Assembly (NCBI RefSeq): GCF_008180615.1
Contig: NZ_VTEH01000005.1
Span: forward strand, 62,001-126,000
DNA: 64,000 nucleotides
Origin: Rossellomorea vietnamensis
Lineage (GTDB): Bacteria; Bacillota; Bacilli; Bacillales; Bacillaceae_B
Direction of reading: 5' to 3'
Below the pieces are notes generated by a model that saw only the letters and a list, made by a program, of their open reading frames with translations, made no database searches and had not been told where the DNA came from. Position numbers and translations under genes: made by a program. This document shows positions 16,789 through 26,553 of this stretch, one piece after another (position 1 is the first letter of the stretch; each line of letters starts with the position of its first letter).

Positions 16789-18297
16789 ATGAAAAAGAGA
16801 AGGCTTGAATTTTTATTTGTCATTATTTTGATTGCATGCGTGTATATCTTCCTTTCCATCGGATACCCTACCTACATAAAATTGGCGGCAGCAGCTATTT
16901 ACATCATTATCATCTTGATCAGTGTTCTTTCACTTATCCTTGAAAATCGATCAGCGCAGCATACCTTGCTATGGATTTATGTATTGGTCTGTTTCCCGGT
17001 CTTCGGTTATTTCTTTTACCTGTACTCCGGTCAGTTGTATTTAAAAGGGTACCTTTTTAAAAGCAAGCGCAGGAATGACCGCGAGGAATGGCAGAAGCTG
17101 CTTAAAAAGGAGAATTCACCTGATTTGGCCTTTCTTCAGGATAACCAAAGAAATTTCGCCAGTTTCTCAAATAAAGTCGCTTGGTCACCGATCAGCACTT
17201 CTTCAACAACAAAAATCTTGAAAAACGGGGATGAAACCTTTAATGAGATCAAGGATAAATTAAAGAACGCGAAAAAATATATACACATGGAATACTACAT
17301 TTTCCGTTCCGACCGGCTGGGAAAAGAAATTATTGAAATTCTGATAGAAAAAGCAGAGCAGGGTGTTGAAGTCCTCTTCATCTTTGATGCTGTCGGCAGT
17401 ATGCATCTTTCTTCAAAGGACGTCAAGGCAATGGATCAGGCTGGGGTTAAAGTGCAGCCTTTCCTGCCCTTGAAATACGGTTTCTTTAATCAAAAGTTCA
17501 ACTTTCGAAACCACAGGAAAATCATCGTGATTGATGGGGAATTCGGTTTTGTGGGAGGTTTGAATGTAGGAATCGAATACCTGGGGGAGAGTGAAAAGTT
17601 CGGCTTCTGGCGGGATACTCATATGATGCTTGAAGGAGGGGCATTATTTACGCTTCACACAGTATTCCTGCTGGATTGGGAATACGTATCAGGTGAAATG
17701 ATTCTTGAAAAATACCAGGGGCATCCCTATATACAATCGGAAAAACTGGATGGTGCGGTTCAGGTTGTCGCCAGCGGACCGGACACTCAGCTTGGAATTA
17801 TGAGCGATCTGTACTATTCACTAATTTCTTCAGCAACTAAATCGATTTGGATTGCCACTCCTTATTTTGTACCGACTGAATCAATCAGGACAGCGCTTCG
17901 CATCGCTGCCTCAAAAGGCATTGAAGTCAGGATTATGGTGCCGGAAATCAATGACGGATTTCTTACGCAGTATGCCACAAGGTCATATTTCTCCGAGTTG
18001 ATCCGCTGTGGAGTAGAAATTTACTCTTATCAAAAAGGCTTTATGCATCAGAAAATCATCATAGTGGATGGGAACCTTGCGTCGATAGGAACAGCCAATA
18101 TGGATATGCGCAGCTTTCATTTGAATTTTGAAGTCAATGTCTTCCTGCTCGGGAACAGCTCCATTCGCGATTTGGCGGCCCATTATGAAGAGGACATGGA
18201 GGACAGCGTGAGGGTCAGGCCGGTTGAATACTACAAGAGGGGTGTAGTGGAGCGGGCGAAGGAATCATTTGCGAGGCTCTTCTCGGGAGTTTTGTAA
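16789..18297 (+). CDS. cls: cardiolipin synthase
   Basis: 502-aa phospholipase-D-family enzyme that condenses phosphatidylglycerol to cardiolipin at the membrane. Two N-terminal membrane segments (about residues 5-25 and 33-52) are followed by a third near 60-78. Two HKD motifs, HRKIIVIDGEFGFVGG (about 241) and HQKIIIVDGNLASIGTANMD (about 420), form the active site. Length matches Bacillus Cls proteins. It is monocistronic, with a tandem repeat array immediately downstream. Confidence 0.93.
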   Translation: MKKRRLEFLFVIILIACVYIFLSIGYPTYIKLAAAAIYIIIILISVLSLILENRSAQHTLLWIYVLVCFPVFGYFFYLYSGQLYLKGYLFKSKRRNDREEWQKLLKKENSPDLAFLQDNQRNFASFSNKVAWSPISTSSTTKILKNGDETFNEIKDKLKNAKKYIHMEYYIFRSDRLGKEIIEILIEKAEQGVEVLFIFDAVGSMHLSSKDVKAMDQAGVKVQPFLPLKYGFFNQKFNFRNHRKIIVIDGEFGFVGGLNVGIEYLGESEKFGFWRDTHMMLEGGALFTLHTVFLLDWEYVSGEMILEKYQGHPYIQSEKLDGAVQVVASGPDTQLGIMSDLYYSLISSATKSIWIATPYFVPTESIRTALRIAASKGIEVRIMVPEINDGFLTQYATRSYFSELIRCGVEIYSYQKGFMHQKIIIVDGNLASIGTANMDMRSFHLNFEVNVFLLGNSSIRDLAAHYEEDMEDSVRVRPVEYYKRGVVERAKESFARLFSGVL

Positions 18298-18310
18298 TAA
18301 AGGTAATTAG

Positions 18311-18476
18311 TTGAGCCAGGCTCAAAAGGTGGAATCTGAGCCAGGCTCAAAAGGCGTGAAATGAGCCAGGCTCAAAAAGTAGGAATTGAGCCAGGCTCAA
18401 AAGGTGGAATCTGAGCCAGGCTCAAAAGGCGTGAATTGAGCCAGGCTCAAAAAGAGGAAATTGAACCTGGCTCAAC
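18311..18476 (+). repeat. 25-bp tandem palindromic repeat, seven units
   Basis: The unit is TGAGCCAGGCTCAAAA plus nine variable bases, and TGAGCC/GGCTCA is palindromic. Six full units and a degenerate seventh (TGAACCTGGCTCA) occur. The nine-base tails cycle as A (GGTGGAATC), B (GGCGTGAAA/T), C (AG-rich), A, B, C, which gives a 75-bp higher-order period. Confidence 0.9.
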
Positions 18477-18501
18477 TGAACGGTACAATAACCACTAAGG
18501 T

Positions 18502-18577
18502 AAGAGGGACAGTCCCTTTTAATACATTGACGCGCTGCCGTACCACCAGGGAACGTCCCTTAGGTGCGGCAGCGCGT
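18502..18577 (+). other. nested hairpins between cls and the amidohydrolase gene
   Basis: GGGACAGTCCC (18506-18516) is a small palindrome. Positions 18530-18544 then pair with 18563-18577 (15 bp with one G-U pair), and the loop contains the palindrome AGGGAACGTCCCT. Both convergent genes end here, so it may act as a terminator or RNA-stabilising structure. Confidence 0.65.
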
Positions 18578-18598
18578 TGCTGTGTCTCCGGTGCTTAT

Positions 18599-20230
18599 TT
18601 ATGCTTTTGGATTATTTTTTATATCATATACAATCCTGCCATCCATTATCGTCCACAGGACCTTGCATCCTTTGATCTCCTCAGGCTCGCATTCAAATAG
18701 GTTGCGGTCCAATATAGCGATGTCCGCTTTTTTACCGGCTTGGAGAGTTCCCAGATCGTTCTCCCGGAAGTTTCCGTAAGCTGGTGACCTTGTAAAATGG
18801 GTAAGTGCTTTAGCGATACTGATTTTATGCTGAGGGTTCCAGCCCCGGGAAGGTGTTCCGTCTTCATGTTTCCTTGTAACTGCCCTGTAGATCCCCAGCA
18901 TTGGATTCAGCTCCACGATGGGGTAATCACTTCCAAAAACGAGCTGGGCACCGCTTTTCTCCAATTCTCCGATTGGCCACGTGTAAGGCAGTCTCTCTGG
19001 TCCGAGCCGGTCAATATATTCATGTGATTCCATGGAGCTCGATGATAAATGCTCCGGCTGCATGGAAGGAAGTACACCCAGCTCCGAAAATCTTGAAATA
19101 TCATCAGGATGGATGACTTCGATATGTTCAATTGTATGCCTGGAGTCGCGCGGGCCATTAACGTTTCTTGCATGTTGAAAAGCATCCAGCGCCAGCCTCA
19201 CCGCTGCATCCCCGCAGGCATGAAGCCTCACTCTGTATCCTTTTTTATCCGCTTCTTCAATCCATTTAAAGTAAGTTTCTTTTGAATAAATCGTACCGCC
19301 ATTTGTGGAAGTGCGGTCAGAATAAGGTTCCAACAGATAGCCTGTATAGGTTAAAGGAACACCATCAATGAATTGTTTGAGTCCAGAAAGCTGAAGTTTA
19401 TCCGAGTCAAACCTGCTGTAATAAGAAAGCTTCTCGAGGTCTCCGTCTAAAGGGGCAAGGAAATGAATACGGACCGTCAGCTTTCCCTCATCTTCAAATC
19501 TTTTGTATTCCTCAAGATCTCCCAATGTAAAACCTGGGAGCGGAAGCATATCGCCGATCGAAGTAATCCCGAGTCTGCCCGCTTTTTCTAAAAAAGATTT
19601 CATCAGCTTGTGCTTTTTTTCAGAAGGAAGATTGAAGGCTTCCACGGCTAAACCAACAGCTGTTTCATATAGGAACCCTGTAGGTTTGCCATCCTCATCC
19701 TTTTCTATTACGCCGAATGGAGGCTCTGGTGTCATTTCATCAATTCCCAGGATTTCCAATGCCTTGGTATTCAGCCAGGCACTATGTGCTTCTTCATTCA
19801 AAAGAAAGACAGGACGGTCCTTTATGCGCTGATCCAGTGAATGGCGGGCAGGCAGCTTTTGGCCGGGCCACCTGACGTGATGCCATCCGAATCCGAGCAC
19901 CCATGGATCATTTGGATGTTGTTCAGCGTACTGTGCTATTCTTTCTGCTGCTTCCTCCTCACTTCCGCAGAAGGTGAGTGAAGCATACTCCTGGAACATG
20001 GCCCCGAGCCACAAATGTACGTGAAAGTCATGAAAACCGGGAGTGACTAATTTGCCATAAGCTTCGATTTCTTTTGTATGAGAACCTTTGTATTGCCCTA
20101 ATTCCTCTTCTGATCCAATTGCCAGGATTGTGTCGCCCTTTACTGCGACAGCCCCTTGGAGCGGTAAGTCTCTATCTGCCGTAAAAATCGAGTCGCTTTT
20201 AATGATGATATCTGCACATTGTTTATTCAA
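18599..20230 (-). CDS. YtcJ-like metal-dependent amidohydrolase
   Basis: 543-aa amidohydrolase-superfamily protein (amidohydro_3 type). The metal site HDFHVHLWLGA follows the GKLVTPGFHD entry, and the later histidines of the barrel (RLHACGDAAV, HTIEHIEVIHPDD) and the aspartate region FGSDYPIVELNPM are present. The substrate cannot be told. The start is a TTG at 20230, preceded by AAGGAG at 9-nt spacing; the ATG just upstream is followed at once by a stop. Monocistronic. Confidence 0.85.
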   Translation of the reverse strand: MNKQCADIIIKSDSIFTADRDLPLQGAVAVKGDTILAIGSEEELGQYKGSHTKEIEAYGKLVTPGFHDFHVHLWLGAMFQEYASLTFCGSEEEAAERIAQYAEQHPNDPWVLGFGWHHVRWPGQKLPARHSLDQRIKDRPVFLLNEEAHSAWLNTKALEILGIDEMTPEPPFGVIEKDEDGKPTGFLYETAVGLAVEAFNLPSEKKHKLMKSFLEKAGRLGITSIGDMLPLPGFTLGDLEEYKRFEDEGKLTVRIHFLAPLDGDLEKLSYYSRFDSDKLQLSGLKQFIDGVPLTYTGYLLEPYSDRTSTNGGTIYSKETYFKWIEEADKKGYRVRLHACGDAAVRLALDAFQHARNVNGPRDSRHTIEHIEVIHPDDISRFSELGVLPSMQPEHLSSSSMESHEYIDRLGPERLPYTWPIGELEKSGAQLVFGSDYPIVELNPMLGIYRAVTRKHEDGTPSRGWNPQHKISIAKALTHFTRSPAYGNFRENDLGTLQAGKKADIAILDRNLFECEPEEIKGCKVLWTIMDGRIVYDIKNNPKA

Positions 20231-20522
20231 ATTACATTTCTCCTTGTGGTAAAAGTAGTGAGAAAATTATGGAAAACACTTATAATCATGTTACTATAGA
20301 AAAAAAATGATTGGAATAGAAAGTGTATTTATTCATTTGCTGTGCAATGATCACAAGTACACTACCTTGGTGGAATACTTGTTTTCTCGGTAATGTAAAA
20401 AACGACTTAGCTGTAAATCTTTAGATCTTGGCATCTAACCATACGTTAACATAAGCTGAAAAACTGAATAGCGAGCATAGAATCACTATAAAACAGGGGA
20501 TTTATGAAGGAGGGAACTGAGA

Positions 20523-20972
20523 ATGAGAGTCTTAAAAGCTGACATTGGGCATCTGGATTTAGTTTCAGAAGTGTTTAATCAATATCGAGTTTTCTATGAA
20601 CAGCAAAGTGACATAGAGAGCTGCAGGGATTTTTTAAGAAAGCGTATGGAAAGAGAGGAGTCTGTCATTTTCCTCGCGGTTGAAGAACAGGGAGAGGTGG
20701 TGGAGCCGCTGGGCTTTACCCAGATATATCCGATTTTTTCTTCTGTGTCCTTGAAAACTCATTGGCTCCTGAATGACTTGTTTGTTGCTGAAAAAGCAAG
20801 GCGGAGAGGGATTGGCGAAGAACTCCTGAATCACGCAAAACAGCTTGCCGAATCCACAGGTGCCAAGGGAGTAACTCTGGAGACTGCGCATGATAATTAT
20901 AACGCACAAAAACTTTATGAAAAGTTCGGGTTCGTAAAGCATACTGAGTTTCATTATACTTATAGTCTCTAA
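20523..20972 (+). CDS. GNAT-family N-acetyltransferase
   Basis: 149-aa acetyltransferase. The acetyl-CoA loop is LFVAEKARRRGIGEELLNHA (about residues 91-110), and the C-terminal motif NYNAQKLYEKFGFVKHTEFH is typical of the family. A strong GGAGGG site precedes the ATG. The substrate is unknown and the gene is not in an operon. Confidence 0.85.
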   Translation: MRVLKADIGHLDLVSEVFNQYRVFYEQQSDIESCRDFLRKRMEREESVIFLAVEEQGEVVEPLGFTQIYPIFSSVSLKTHWLLNDLFVAEKARRRGIGEELLNHAKQLAESTGAKGVTLETAHDNYNAQKLYEKFGFVKHTEFHYTYSL

Positions 20973-21106
20973 ATTTGTTCGATTGTCAGGAAACGGAGCC
21001 TCTGTCCCTATGCCATTCTTTTGTGGGATCCGGTGAAAAGGTGAACCTATTTTGATAGTTCCAGGAACCCCTTTAGAGATGCACGAATAATCCCAAATGC
21101 AAAAAA

Positions 21107-21143
21107 AAACGCAGCGCTGTAAAACTATCGCTGCGTTTTTATT
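21107..21143. terminator. bidirectional terminator
   Basis: A 10-bp stem (AAACGCAGCG / CGCTGCGTTT) flanked by A-run and T-run, between convergent GNAT and ABC-F genes. Confidence 0.85.
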
Positions 21144-21181
21144 AGTTATAGTGGACTGCGAAAAAATTTTTGCATCACAGA

Positions 21182-22738
21182 TTAAAATACTTTTGTCGTC
21201 CACGATTCGCAGTTCCACATATCTGTCGCAATATCCTGATAAAATTCAGGTTCATGGGAAATGAGGAGGATGCTGCCTTTATATTCCTGCAGTGCTCTTT
21301 TGAGTTCGGCTTTGGCTTCGACATCCAGATGGTTTGTCGGCTCATCAAAGACGAGGATATTGGTTTCTCTGTTGATCAGCTTGCACAGTCTGACTTTCGC
21401 TTTTTCGCCGCCGCTCAGCACTTCAACTTTGCTTTCGATGTGCTTCGTCATCAAGCCACATTTCGCGAGGGCCGCCCTGACTTCATATTGAGTGAAGGAC
21501 GGGAACTCGCTCCAGACTTCTTCGATGCAGGTGTTGTAGTTGGCTTTTTTAATTTCCTGTTCGAAATAGCCAATGTGCTGATGTTCTCCTAATTCTACTT
21601 CTCCGGATACAGGTTTGATTTCGCCAAGGATGCTCCTCAGCAATGTGGTTTTCCCGATTCCGTTGGCTCCGTATAGAGCAATCTTCTGGCCTCTTTCCAT
21701 TCGAAGGTTCAGAGGCTTGGAAAGTGGTTCATCATATCCAATTACAAGGTCTCTTGTTTCAAAAATCAATTTGCCTGAAGTTCTGGCAGGCTTGAAGTGA
21801 AACTCAGGTTTAGGCCTTTCGCCTGCAAGTTCGATGATGTCCATCTTATCCAGTTTCTTTTGGCGGGACATAGCCATGTTCCTTGTGGACACTCTGGCTT
21901 TGTTCCGGGCCACAAAGTCCTTCAGCTCAGAGATTTCCTGCTGCTGTTTTTTATAAGCAGACTGCAGCTGCTGGCGTTTCATTTCATAAACCTTTTGGAA
22001 ATCATCGTAATCACCGGCATAACGGTTAAGCTCCTGGTTTTCCATGTGATAGATGAGATTGATGACACTGTTCAGGAACGGGATATCATGGGAAATGAGG
22101 ATAAATGCATTCTCATATTCCTGCAGATATCTCTTCAGCCAGACAATATGCTGTTCATCAAGGTAGTTGGTAGGTTCATCAAGCAGCAGGATATCAGGCT
22201 TTTCCAGCAGAAGCTTGGCGAGCAGGACTTTCGTTCTTTGTCCTCCGCTCAAATCCTGTACTTCCCGCTCAAGGCCGATTTCATCCAGGCCTAGCCCGCG
22301 GGCAATTTCTTCGACTTTTGCATCTATAATGTAAAAATCATTGTTTGTAAGTGCGTCTTGAAGCGTACCGGTTTCTTCGAGCAGCTTTTCAAGTTCTTCC
22401 GGGGAGACCTCTCCCATTTTGGCAAATAGTTCATTCATTTCTGTTTCCATATCGAATAGATATTGAAAAGCGGTCTTTAGTACATCTCTGATCGTCATTC
22501 CTTTTTCAAGAGAAGTATGCTGATCGAGATACCCGACTCGGACCCGTTTTGCCCATTGTACTTTTCCTTCATCCGGCTCGAGTTTGCGGGTGATGATATT
22601 CATGAAGGTGGATTTTCCTTCTCCATTGGCGCCGATAAGACCAATGTGTTCACCTTTTAGCAGACGGAAGGATACGTCATTGAAAATGGCTCTGTCACCG
22701 AAGCCATGGCTTAAATTATTTACTGTTAATATACTCAT
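21182..22738 (-). CDS. yfmM: ABC-F family ATPase, YfmM-like
   Basis: 518-aa soluble protein with two ABC domains and no membrane segment, the ABC-F layout of ribosome-associated translation factors. Domain 1 has Walker A GANGEGKST and signature LSGGQRTKV. Domain 2 has GANGIGKTT and LSGGEKAKV. LLDEPTNYLD and FDEPTNHLD are the Walker B motifs, and a charged linker (about residues 250-300) separates the domains. The start MSILTVNNLSHGFGDRAIF and the length fit B. subtilis YfmM as I remember it. It likely acts on stalled or initiating ribosomes. Confidence 0.85.
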   Translation of the reverse strand: MSILTVNNLSHGFGDRAIFNDVSFRLLKGEHIGLIGANGEGKSTFMNIITRKLEPDEGKVQWAKRVRVGYLDQHTSLEKGMTIRDVLKTAFQYLFDMETEMNELFAKMGEVSPEELEKLLEETGTLQDALTNNDFYIIDAKVEEIARGLGLDEIGLEREVQDLSGGQRTKVLLAKLLLEKPDILLLDEPTNYLDEQHIVWLKRYLQEYENAFILISHDIPFLNSVINLIYHMENQELNRYAGDYDDFQKVYEMKRQQLQSAYKKQQQEISELKDFVARNKARVSTRNMAMSRQKKLDKMDIIELAGERPKPEFHFKPARTSGKLIFETRDLVIGYDEPLSKPLNLRMERGQKIALYGANGIGKTTLLRSILGEIKPVSGEVELGEHQHIGYFEQEIKKANYNTCIEEVWSEFPSFTQYEVRAALAKCGLMTKHIESKVEVLSGGEKAKVRLCKLINRETNILVFDEPTNHLDVEAKAELKRALQEYKGSILLISHEPEFYQDIATDMWNCESWTTKVF

Positions 22739-22886
22739 TTGAAAGCACCTTTTCTATTGAATTCTTTTTATCTCATTTCATTATAAAGGTGTTAAAAGCA
22801 GATGAATAGTATATGGAAAAAATTAATCGTAACAAGGACAGGGCAGATAAAGGTTATCCTAACCCCATGTTAATCAGCAAGTAAAG

Positions 22887-23123
22887 TCAGTTCAGGCTCC
22901 GGCGGCTGATGTATTCTTCTTCTGAACCCAGCTCCCTGTTAAGTAGAAGCTCCATTTCAATGAGTTCTGTCCGGGTGACGACGGGGTCTTCCGGGGACCA
23001 ATAGACGTTATAGACAAAGTAATACCCTTTGATTTTACGGAAGAGAACGGTCGAATGGGGAAAGCTGTCAAAGCTCGCTTTGATGTTAAATCTTCTGGAA
23101 TAACTCCACCTCGTGAGTTTCAC
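22887..23123 (-). CDS. small conserved-looking protein, unknown
   Basis: 78-aa soluble protein beginning VKLTRWSYSRRFNIKASF and ending in a charged LNRELGSEEEYISRRSL tail. GTG 23123 is preferred because GGGGGGAG lies 7 nt before it; longer in-frame readings up to 23324 have no ribosome site. I do not recognise the family. It is divergent from the yqjF-type gene. Confidence 0.6.
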   Translation of the reverse strand: MKLTRWSYSRRFNIKASFDSFPHSTVLFRKIKGYYFVYNVYWSPEDPVVTRTELIEMELLLNRELGSEEEYISRRSLN

Positions 23124-23288
23124 GCTGTGACTCCCCCCTTTGAATTGGTATAGTATACATTCCCGGTTTCCATATAGGGGCAAACGTTTCAGTAGGCAGT
23201 TCATGATTTGAAAAGTTAGTTGGTTTTGAGTAAAACTATGCAATAAGGATTCATTCTGAAATTCTGAAGAAGCAGAGGAGGAGAAAGC

Positions 23289-23981
23289 ATGGATAAAGAT
23301 ATGTCCGGCTGGATGATGAAGCAAACTTGGGAAAACTTATTGTTCCTTCATTGGCAAGTACCTGTGGAAGAACTGAGAGCAAAGCTGCCAGCACAGCTGG
23401 AACTTGATACATATGAAGGGAAAGCGTGGGTTGGGATCGTTCCATTCTCCATGAATCATATAAGGGTCCGCGGACTCCCTGAGATTCCGTTTGCGCGTTC
23501 CTTCCTTGAATGCAATGTCCGTACATATGTTAAGTATAAAGGAGAGCCGGGTGTTTATTTCTTCAGCCTGGATGCAAATCATGCCCCTGCAGTTGCCGGC
23601 GCACGGCGCTTCTTTTCCCTGCCCTACTTCAATGCTGATATGAAGATGGAGGTCAGTAATGGAACAGTGAAGTACAGCACGAGGAGAGTCCATAAAGGAA
23701 CAAATGGAGAGTCTTTGAAAATAGAGTATACCCCAGGAGAAAGAATCCATACAGTTAAAGGGTCACTGACAGAGTGGCTGACTGAACGATATTGCTTGTG
23801 GACTATAAAAAATAATAGAGTCTATAAAGGCGCAATTCAACATAAGCCATGGGAATTGTATGAAGGACACTCTTTTATAAAGGAACAATCTTTATGGCCG
23901 CAGCCAAAGGAAGAGGAGACAGAAGTTCATCAATGCTATTCACCCAGCCTCACTGCCTATATTTGGCCCTTATCCCGTTAA
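23289..23981 (+). CDS. yqjF: DUF2071 protein, YqjF-like
   Basis: 230-aa protein of the DUF2071 family. WENLLFLHWQVPVEELRAKLPAQLELD is the typical N-terminus, followed by VGIVPFSMNHIRVRGLP and the core FARSFLECNVRTYV...GVYFFSLDANHAPAV. GAGGAGGAG precedes the ATG. A role in detoxification or small-molecule binding has been suggested for the fold, but no substrate can be read here. Confidence 0.85.
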   Translation: MDKDMSGWMMKQTWENLLFLHWQVPVEELRAKLPAQLELDTYEGKAWVGIVPFSMNHIRVRGLPEIPFARSFLECNVRTYVKYKGEPGVYFFSLDANHAPAVAGARRFFSLPYFNADMKMEVSNGTVKYSTRRVHKGTNGESLKIEYTPGERIHTVKGSLTEWLTERYCLWTIKNNRVYKGAIQHKPWELYEGHSFIKEQSLWPQPKEEETEVHQCYSPSLTAYIWPLSR

Positions 23982-24240
23982 GCGATTTTTATAAACCTCC
24001 AAAGCGTGAAGCGCATGGTTATTATATACTAGTCTGAAAGTAACGAAAAGAGTTTTGGAAATACTTTATCAGGGTAAAGGGGTCATGGAACAGCTGGTAA
24101 AACGGACTGAGGTTCAATGAAAGAGAAAGAGACTACCTTCCAAACCTTGTAAATAGTTTAACGAGCGTGCGGAAACCAAGACATATGGAAGTCACTGTAC
24201 TAAAAAATAAACCTTGCTTGAATTTAAGTAGAATAGGGCG

Positions 24241-25824
24241 ATGGACATGAAGGAAACGATTTACATAAGAAATGCACTATTTGGACTGGCAGTTTTTGTG
24301 ATAATATTTTGCGGGTGGATCCTCACATTAGACGGTGAGATAAAAGCTTTGGGAGTAAGTGCAATGGCTGCGGCGGCCATTGTGTTCACATTTCTGATGC
24401 AGCTCCTGGCAGTCAAGAGAACAGAAGGGCTGCAGCGGAGGTTTATCGGCCTGCTTCTGCTGGCAACCATTTTCTATGCAGCGGCTGAAGTTGTCTGGTT
24501 CTATGAGGAAAAACTGGCCGGCGGTCTTGATTCTGTTCCGCTTTGGAGCAATATCCTATACATATTGAATCTTCTGTCGTATATTGCAGCATTTTCATTA
24601 TTGACATTTGCGATAAAAAACCGTTATCAGGTTATCTATTTTGCGATTGATATTCTGATCATCTATTTTTCTGTCACTGCCATACTATGGGTTTATTGGC
24701 TTCATCCTCTCTATGAAGAAGCTGGTGTTGCTTATGGGCTGGGGATAACATCATTTATTTATCCCGCTCTGGAACTGCTCCTGTTATTTGCCTTGTCAGC
24801 GACCATGTTTCTGAAAAAATATTTTTTTCCATTGAAAACCATGCTTTTACTCATCTGTTCTATAGCACTATTTTTCATAAGTGACTGTATACATTTGCTT
24901 GCCTTATATTACGGCAGGTTTGAACCGAACAGCCTGCTGGAAGTAATGTGGAGTTCAGCAATTGTCCTGCAGGGGATTGCTGCGCTGCAATTGTATCTGA
25001 AAAGATCTTCTTTCAGACGGGGAGAAAACATCTTTTACTATGAGGCTGGTTCATACCCTGTAGCCAGAAGTGTCGTCAATATCGGAAACATACTCATACT
25101 GTTTCTTATTTTCAGTACCAGTCAGGATTCAACAGCCGGTGCAGGGCTGCTGATCATCATATTCCTTGTTTATTCCAGACAGCTTCTGGCAAGTTCCCAC
25201 TTGAATCAAATGACGTTATCCTACCAAGAGCTTGCCAGGGATTTAGAGAATCAGGTGGATAAAAGGACGGAAGAGTTAAGCCGGAAAAATGCTGAACTTG
25301 AAAAGTCTTCATCCAGGTTAAAGTACATGGCCCTTCATGATCAACTTACGGATATATGGAACCGGAGGGCACTGGAAGGAAGACTGAAAACCTTATTCGA
25401 GAAATCTCTCGAGGAAGGGAAGAAGGTGGAGTTTGCCCTTATATTTATCGATATTGATAAATTTAAGGAAATCAATGACCGGCTTGGCCACTCATATGGT
25501 GATGAGCTGCTGATTGAATTTACAAGGAGAGTAAAACAGGAATTCCCGCCAGACGCCTTCATAGCAAGGCAGTCAGGGGATGAATTTGTGGTTATTTTGG
25601 AAGGATGTCAATCGAAGAAAGAAATTGAATCCCTCATTCAGAAATTTTTTAAGGCTAATGAAAAAGGATATTCCATCTATGGAGAAGAAGTGAACATCAC
25701 CTTCAGCCTTGGTGCATCCTTCTTTCCTGAAGACAGCAGGAATGCCAACGAACTTCTTCAGGCTGCTGATATGGCAATGTATGCTGCCAAACAGCATGGA
25801 AAAAATAATTACCAGTTCCATTAA
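24241..25824 (+). CDS. membrane-bound GGDEF diguanylate cyclase
   Basis: 527-aa protein. The first about 330 residues hold roughly nine hydrophobic segments forming an uncharacterised membrane sensor. A short coiled-coil (LENQVDKRTEELSRKNAELE) leads into a GGDEF domain (about 365-525). The active-site loop reads SGDEF (about 444-448) instead of GGDEF; S in the first position occurs in some active cyclases. DHDQLT-type start (LHDQLTDIWNRRALEG) and the C-terminal AADMAMYAAKQHGKNNYQF are normal. It probably makes c-di-GMP in response to a membrane signal. The ribosome site is weak. Confidence 0.87.
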   Translation: MDMKETIYIRNALFGLAVFVIIFCGWILTLDGEIKALGVSAMAAAAIVFTFLMQLLAVKRTEGLQRRFIGLLLLATIFYAAAEVVWFYEEKLAGGLDSVPLWSNILYILNLLSYIAAFSLLTFAIKNRYQVIYFAIDILIIYFSVTAILWVYWLHPLYEEAGVAYGLGITSFIYPALELLLLFALSATMFLKKYFFPLKTMLLLICSIALFFISDCIHLLALYYGRFEPNSLLEVMWSSAIVLQGIAALQLYLKRSSFRRGENIFYYEAGSYPVARSVVNIGNILILFLIFSTSQDSTAGAGLLIIIFLVYSRQLLASSHLNQMTLSYQELARDLENQVDKRTEELSRKNAELEKSSSRLKYMALHDQLTDIWNRRALEGRLKTLFEKSLEEGKKVEFALIFIDIDKFKEINDRLGHSYGDELLIEFTRRVKQEFPPDAFIARQSGDEFVVILEGCQSKKEIESLIQKFFKANEKGYSIYGEEVNITFSLGASFFPEDSRNANELLQAADMAMYAAKQHGKNNYQFH

Positions 25825-25914
25825 CGCTGGGCAAAAAGGTGTATTGCCAAATCTTGAAGGTGCTTATTTGTTTAATGTAGAATATAATGATAGTATCGAT
25901 TTTTAGGAGTGTGA

Positions 25915-26256
25915 ATGATGAATAGAACAATGTTCTTGGCAATTCTATTATCTTTTGCGTTCCTGGCCAACAGTATTGGAGTGTCTCATGTTCCGGTAAA
26001 AGCTGTTCATGAAGCTTCCAGTATAGAACAGTTTGCACATGACAAATTGCTGGCAGGAGAATATCCGGATCTGAAAAAAGGGGCTGTTTACCCTTTTGCC
26101 AGTTTAATAGCAGGAGCCGTGGCGGCGCTTCTTCTCATGGCATACGGGAATCACCGGTCTCACGCTGGAAACAGGATCCGCATGCTGCTTATGCCCGTTT
26201 TATTCGGGGCGAATTATTTGAAGCTTTTCTCTTTAAATGATCAATTTTCAAATTGA
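25915..26256 (+). CDS. hypothetical exported/membrane protein
   Basis: 113-aa protein with an N-terminal signal-like segment (MFLAILLSFAFLANSIGV) and a second hydrophobic stretch (FASLIAGAVAALLLMAYG). Two adjacent ATGs follow AGGAGTG. The next small gene starts 20 nt downstream, so the two form an operon. Not recognised; the function is unknown. Confidence 0.65.
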   Translation: MMNRTMFLAILLSFAFLANSIGVSHVPVKAVHEASSIEQFAHDKLLAGEYPDLKKGAVYPFASLIAGAVAALLLMAYGNHRSHAGNRIRMLLMPVLFGANYLKLFSLNDQFSN

Positions 26257-26276
26257 TATTTAAGGAGGGAAGAAAT

Positions 26277-26390
26277 ATGTGGATCAGGTTTATTATGATG
26301 GGGGCTTTTTCGTTTACCGCATTAACGCTGCTGTCTTATCAAGCAGTCGAAATCTACCATGCGTTTATTGACTTTTATCACCAAAAATAA
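26277..26390 (+). CDS. 37-aa single-pass membrane peptide
   Basis: MWIRFIMMGAFSFTALTLLS starts a 37-aa peptide with one membrane segment and a polar tail ending YHQK. A strong AAGGAGGG site lies 7 nt before the ATG, and a terminator follows 10 nt after the stop. Both make a real small gene likely. It is co-transcribed with the gene upstream. Confidence 0.7.
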   Translation: MWIRFIMMGAFSFTALTLLSYQAVEIYHAFIDFYHQK

Positions 26391-26400
26391 TACATTTCTA

Positions 26401-26438
26401 AGAGTGTAAAGACTCAGTCTGTCTTTGCACTCTTTTTA
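26401..26438 (+). terminator. terminator of the small membrane operon
   Basis: A 13-bp stem (AGAGTGTAAAGAC / GTCTTTGCACTCT, one G-U pair) with a T-run. Confidence 0.88.
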
Positions 26439-26553
26439 TCTTTATAGGGTACATGCCATCCTTGAAAAACTTAGGGATGAAGGGTGATGACGGATTTAAT
26501 ATTCATATACACTAAAAATGAAAATCTATAAAATCAAGCTGGGTGACTAAAAA

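Noticed and set aside
18311..18476. Possible CRISPR array
   Set aside because: The period is 25 bp with no unique spacers; the variable tails themselves repeat in a three-unit cycle, and no cas genes are near.
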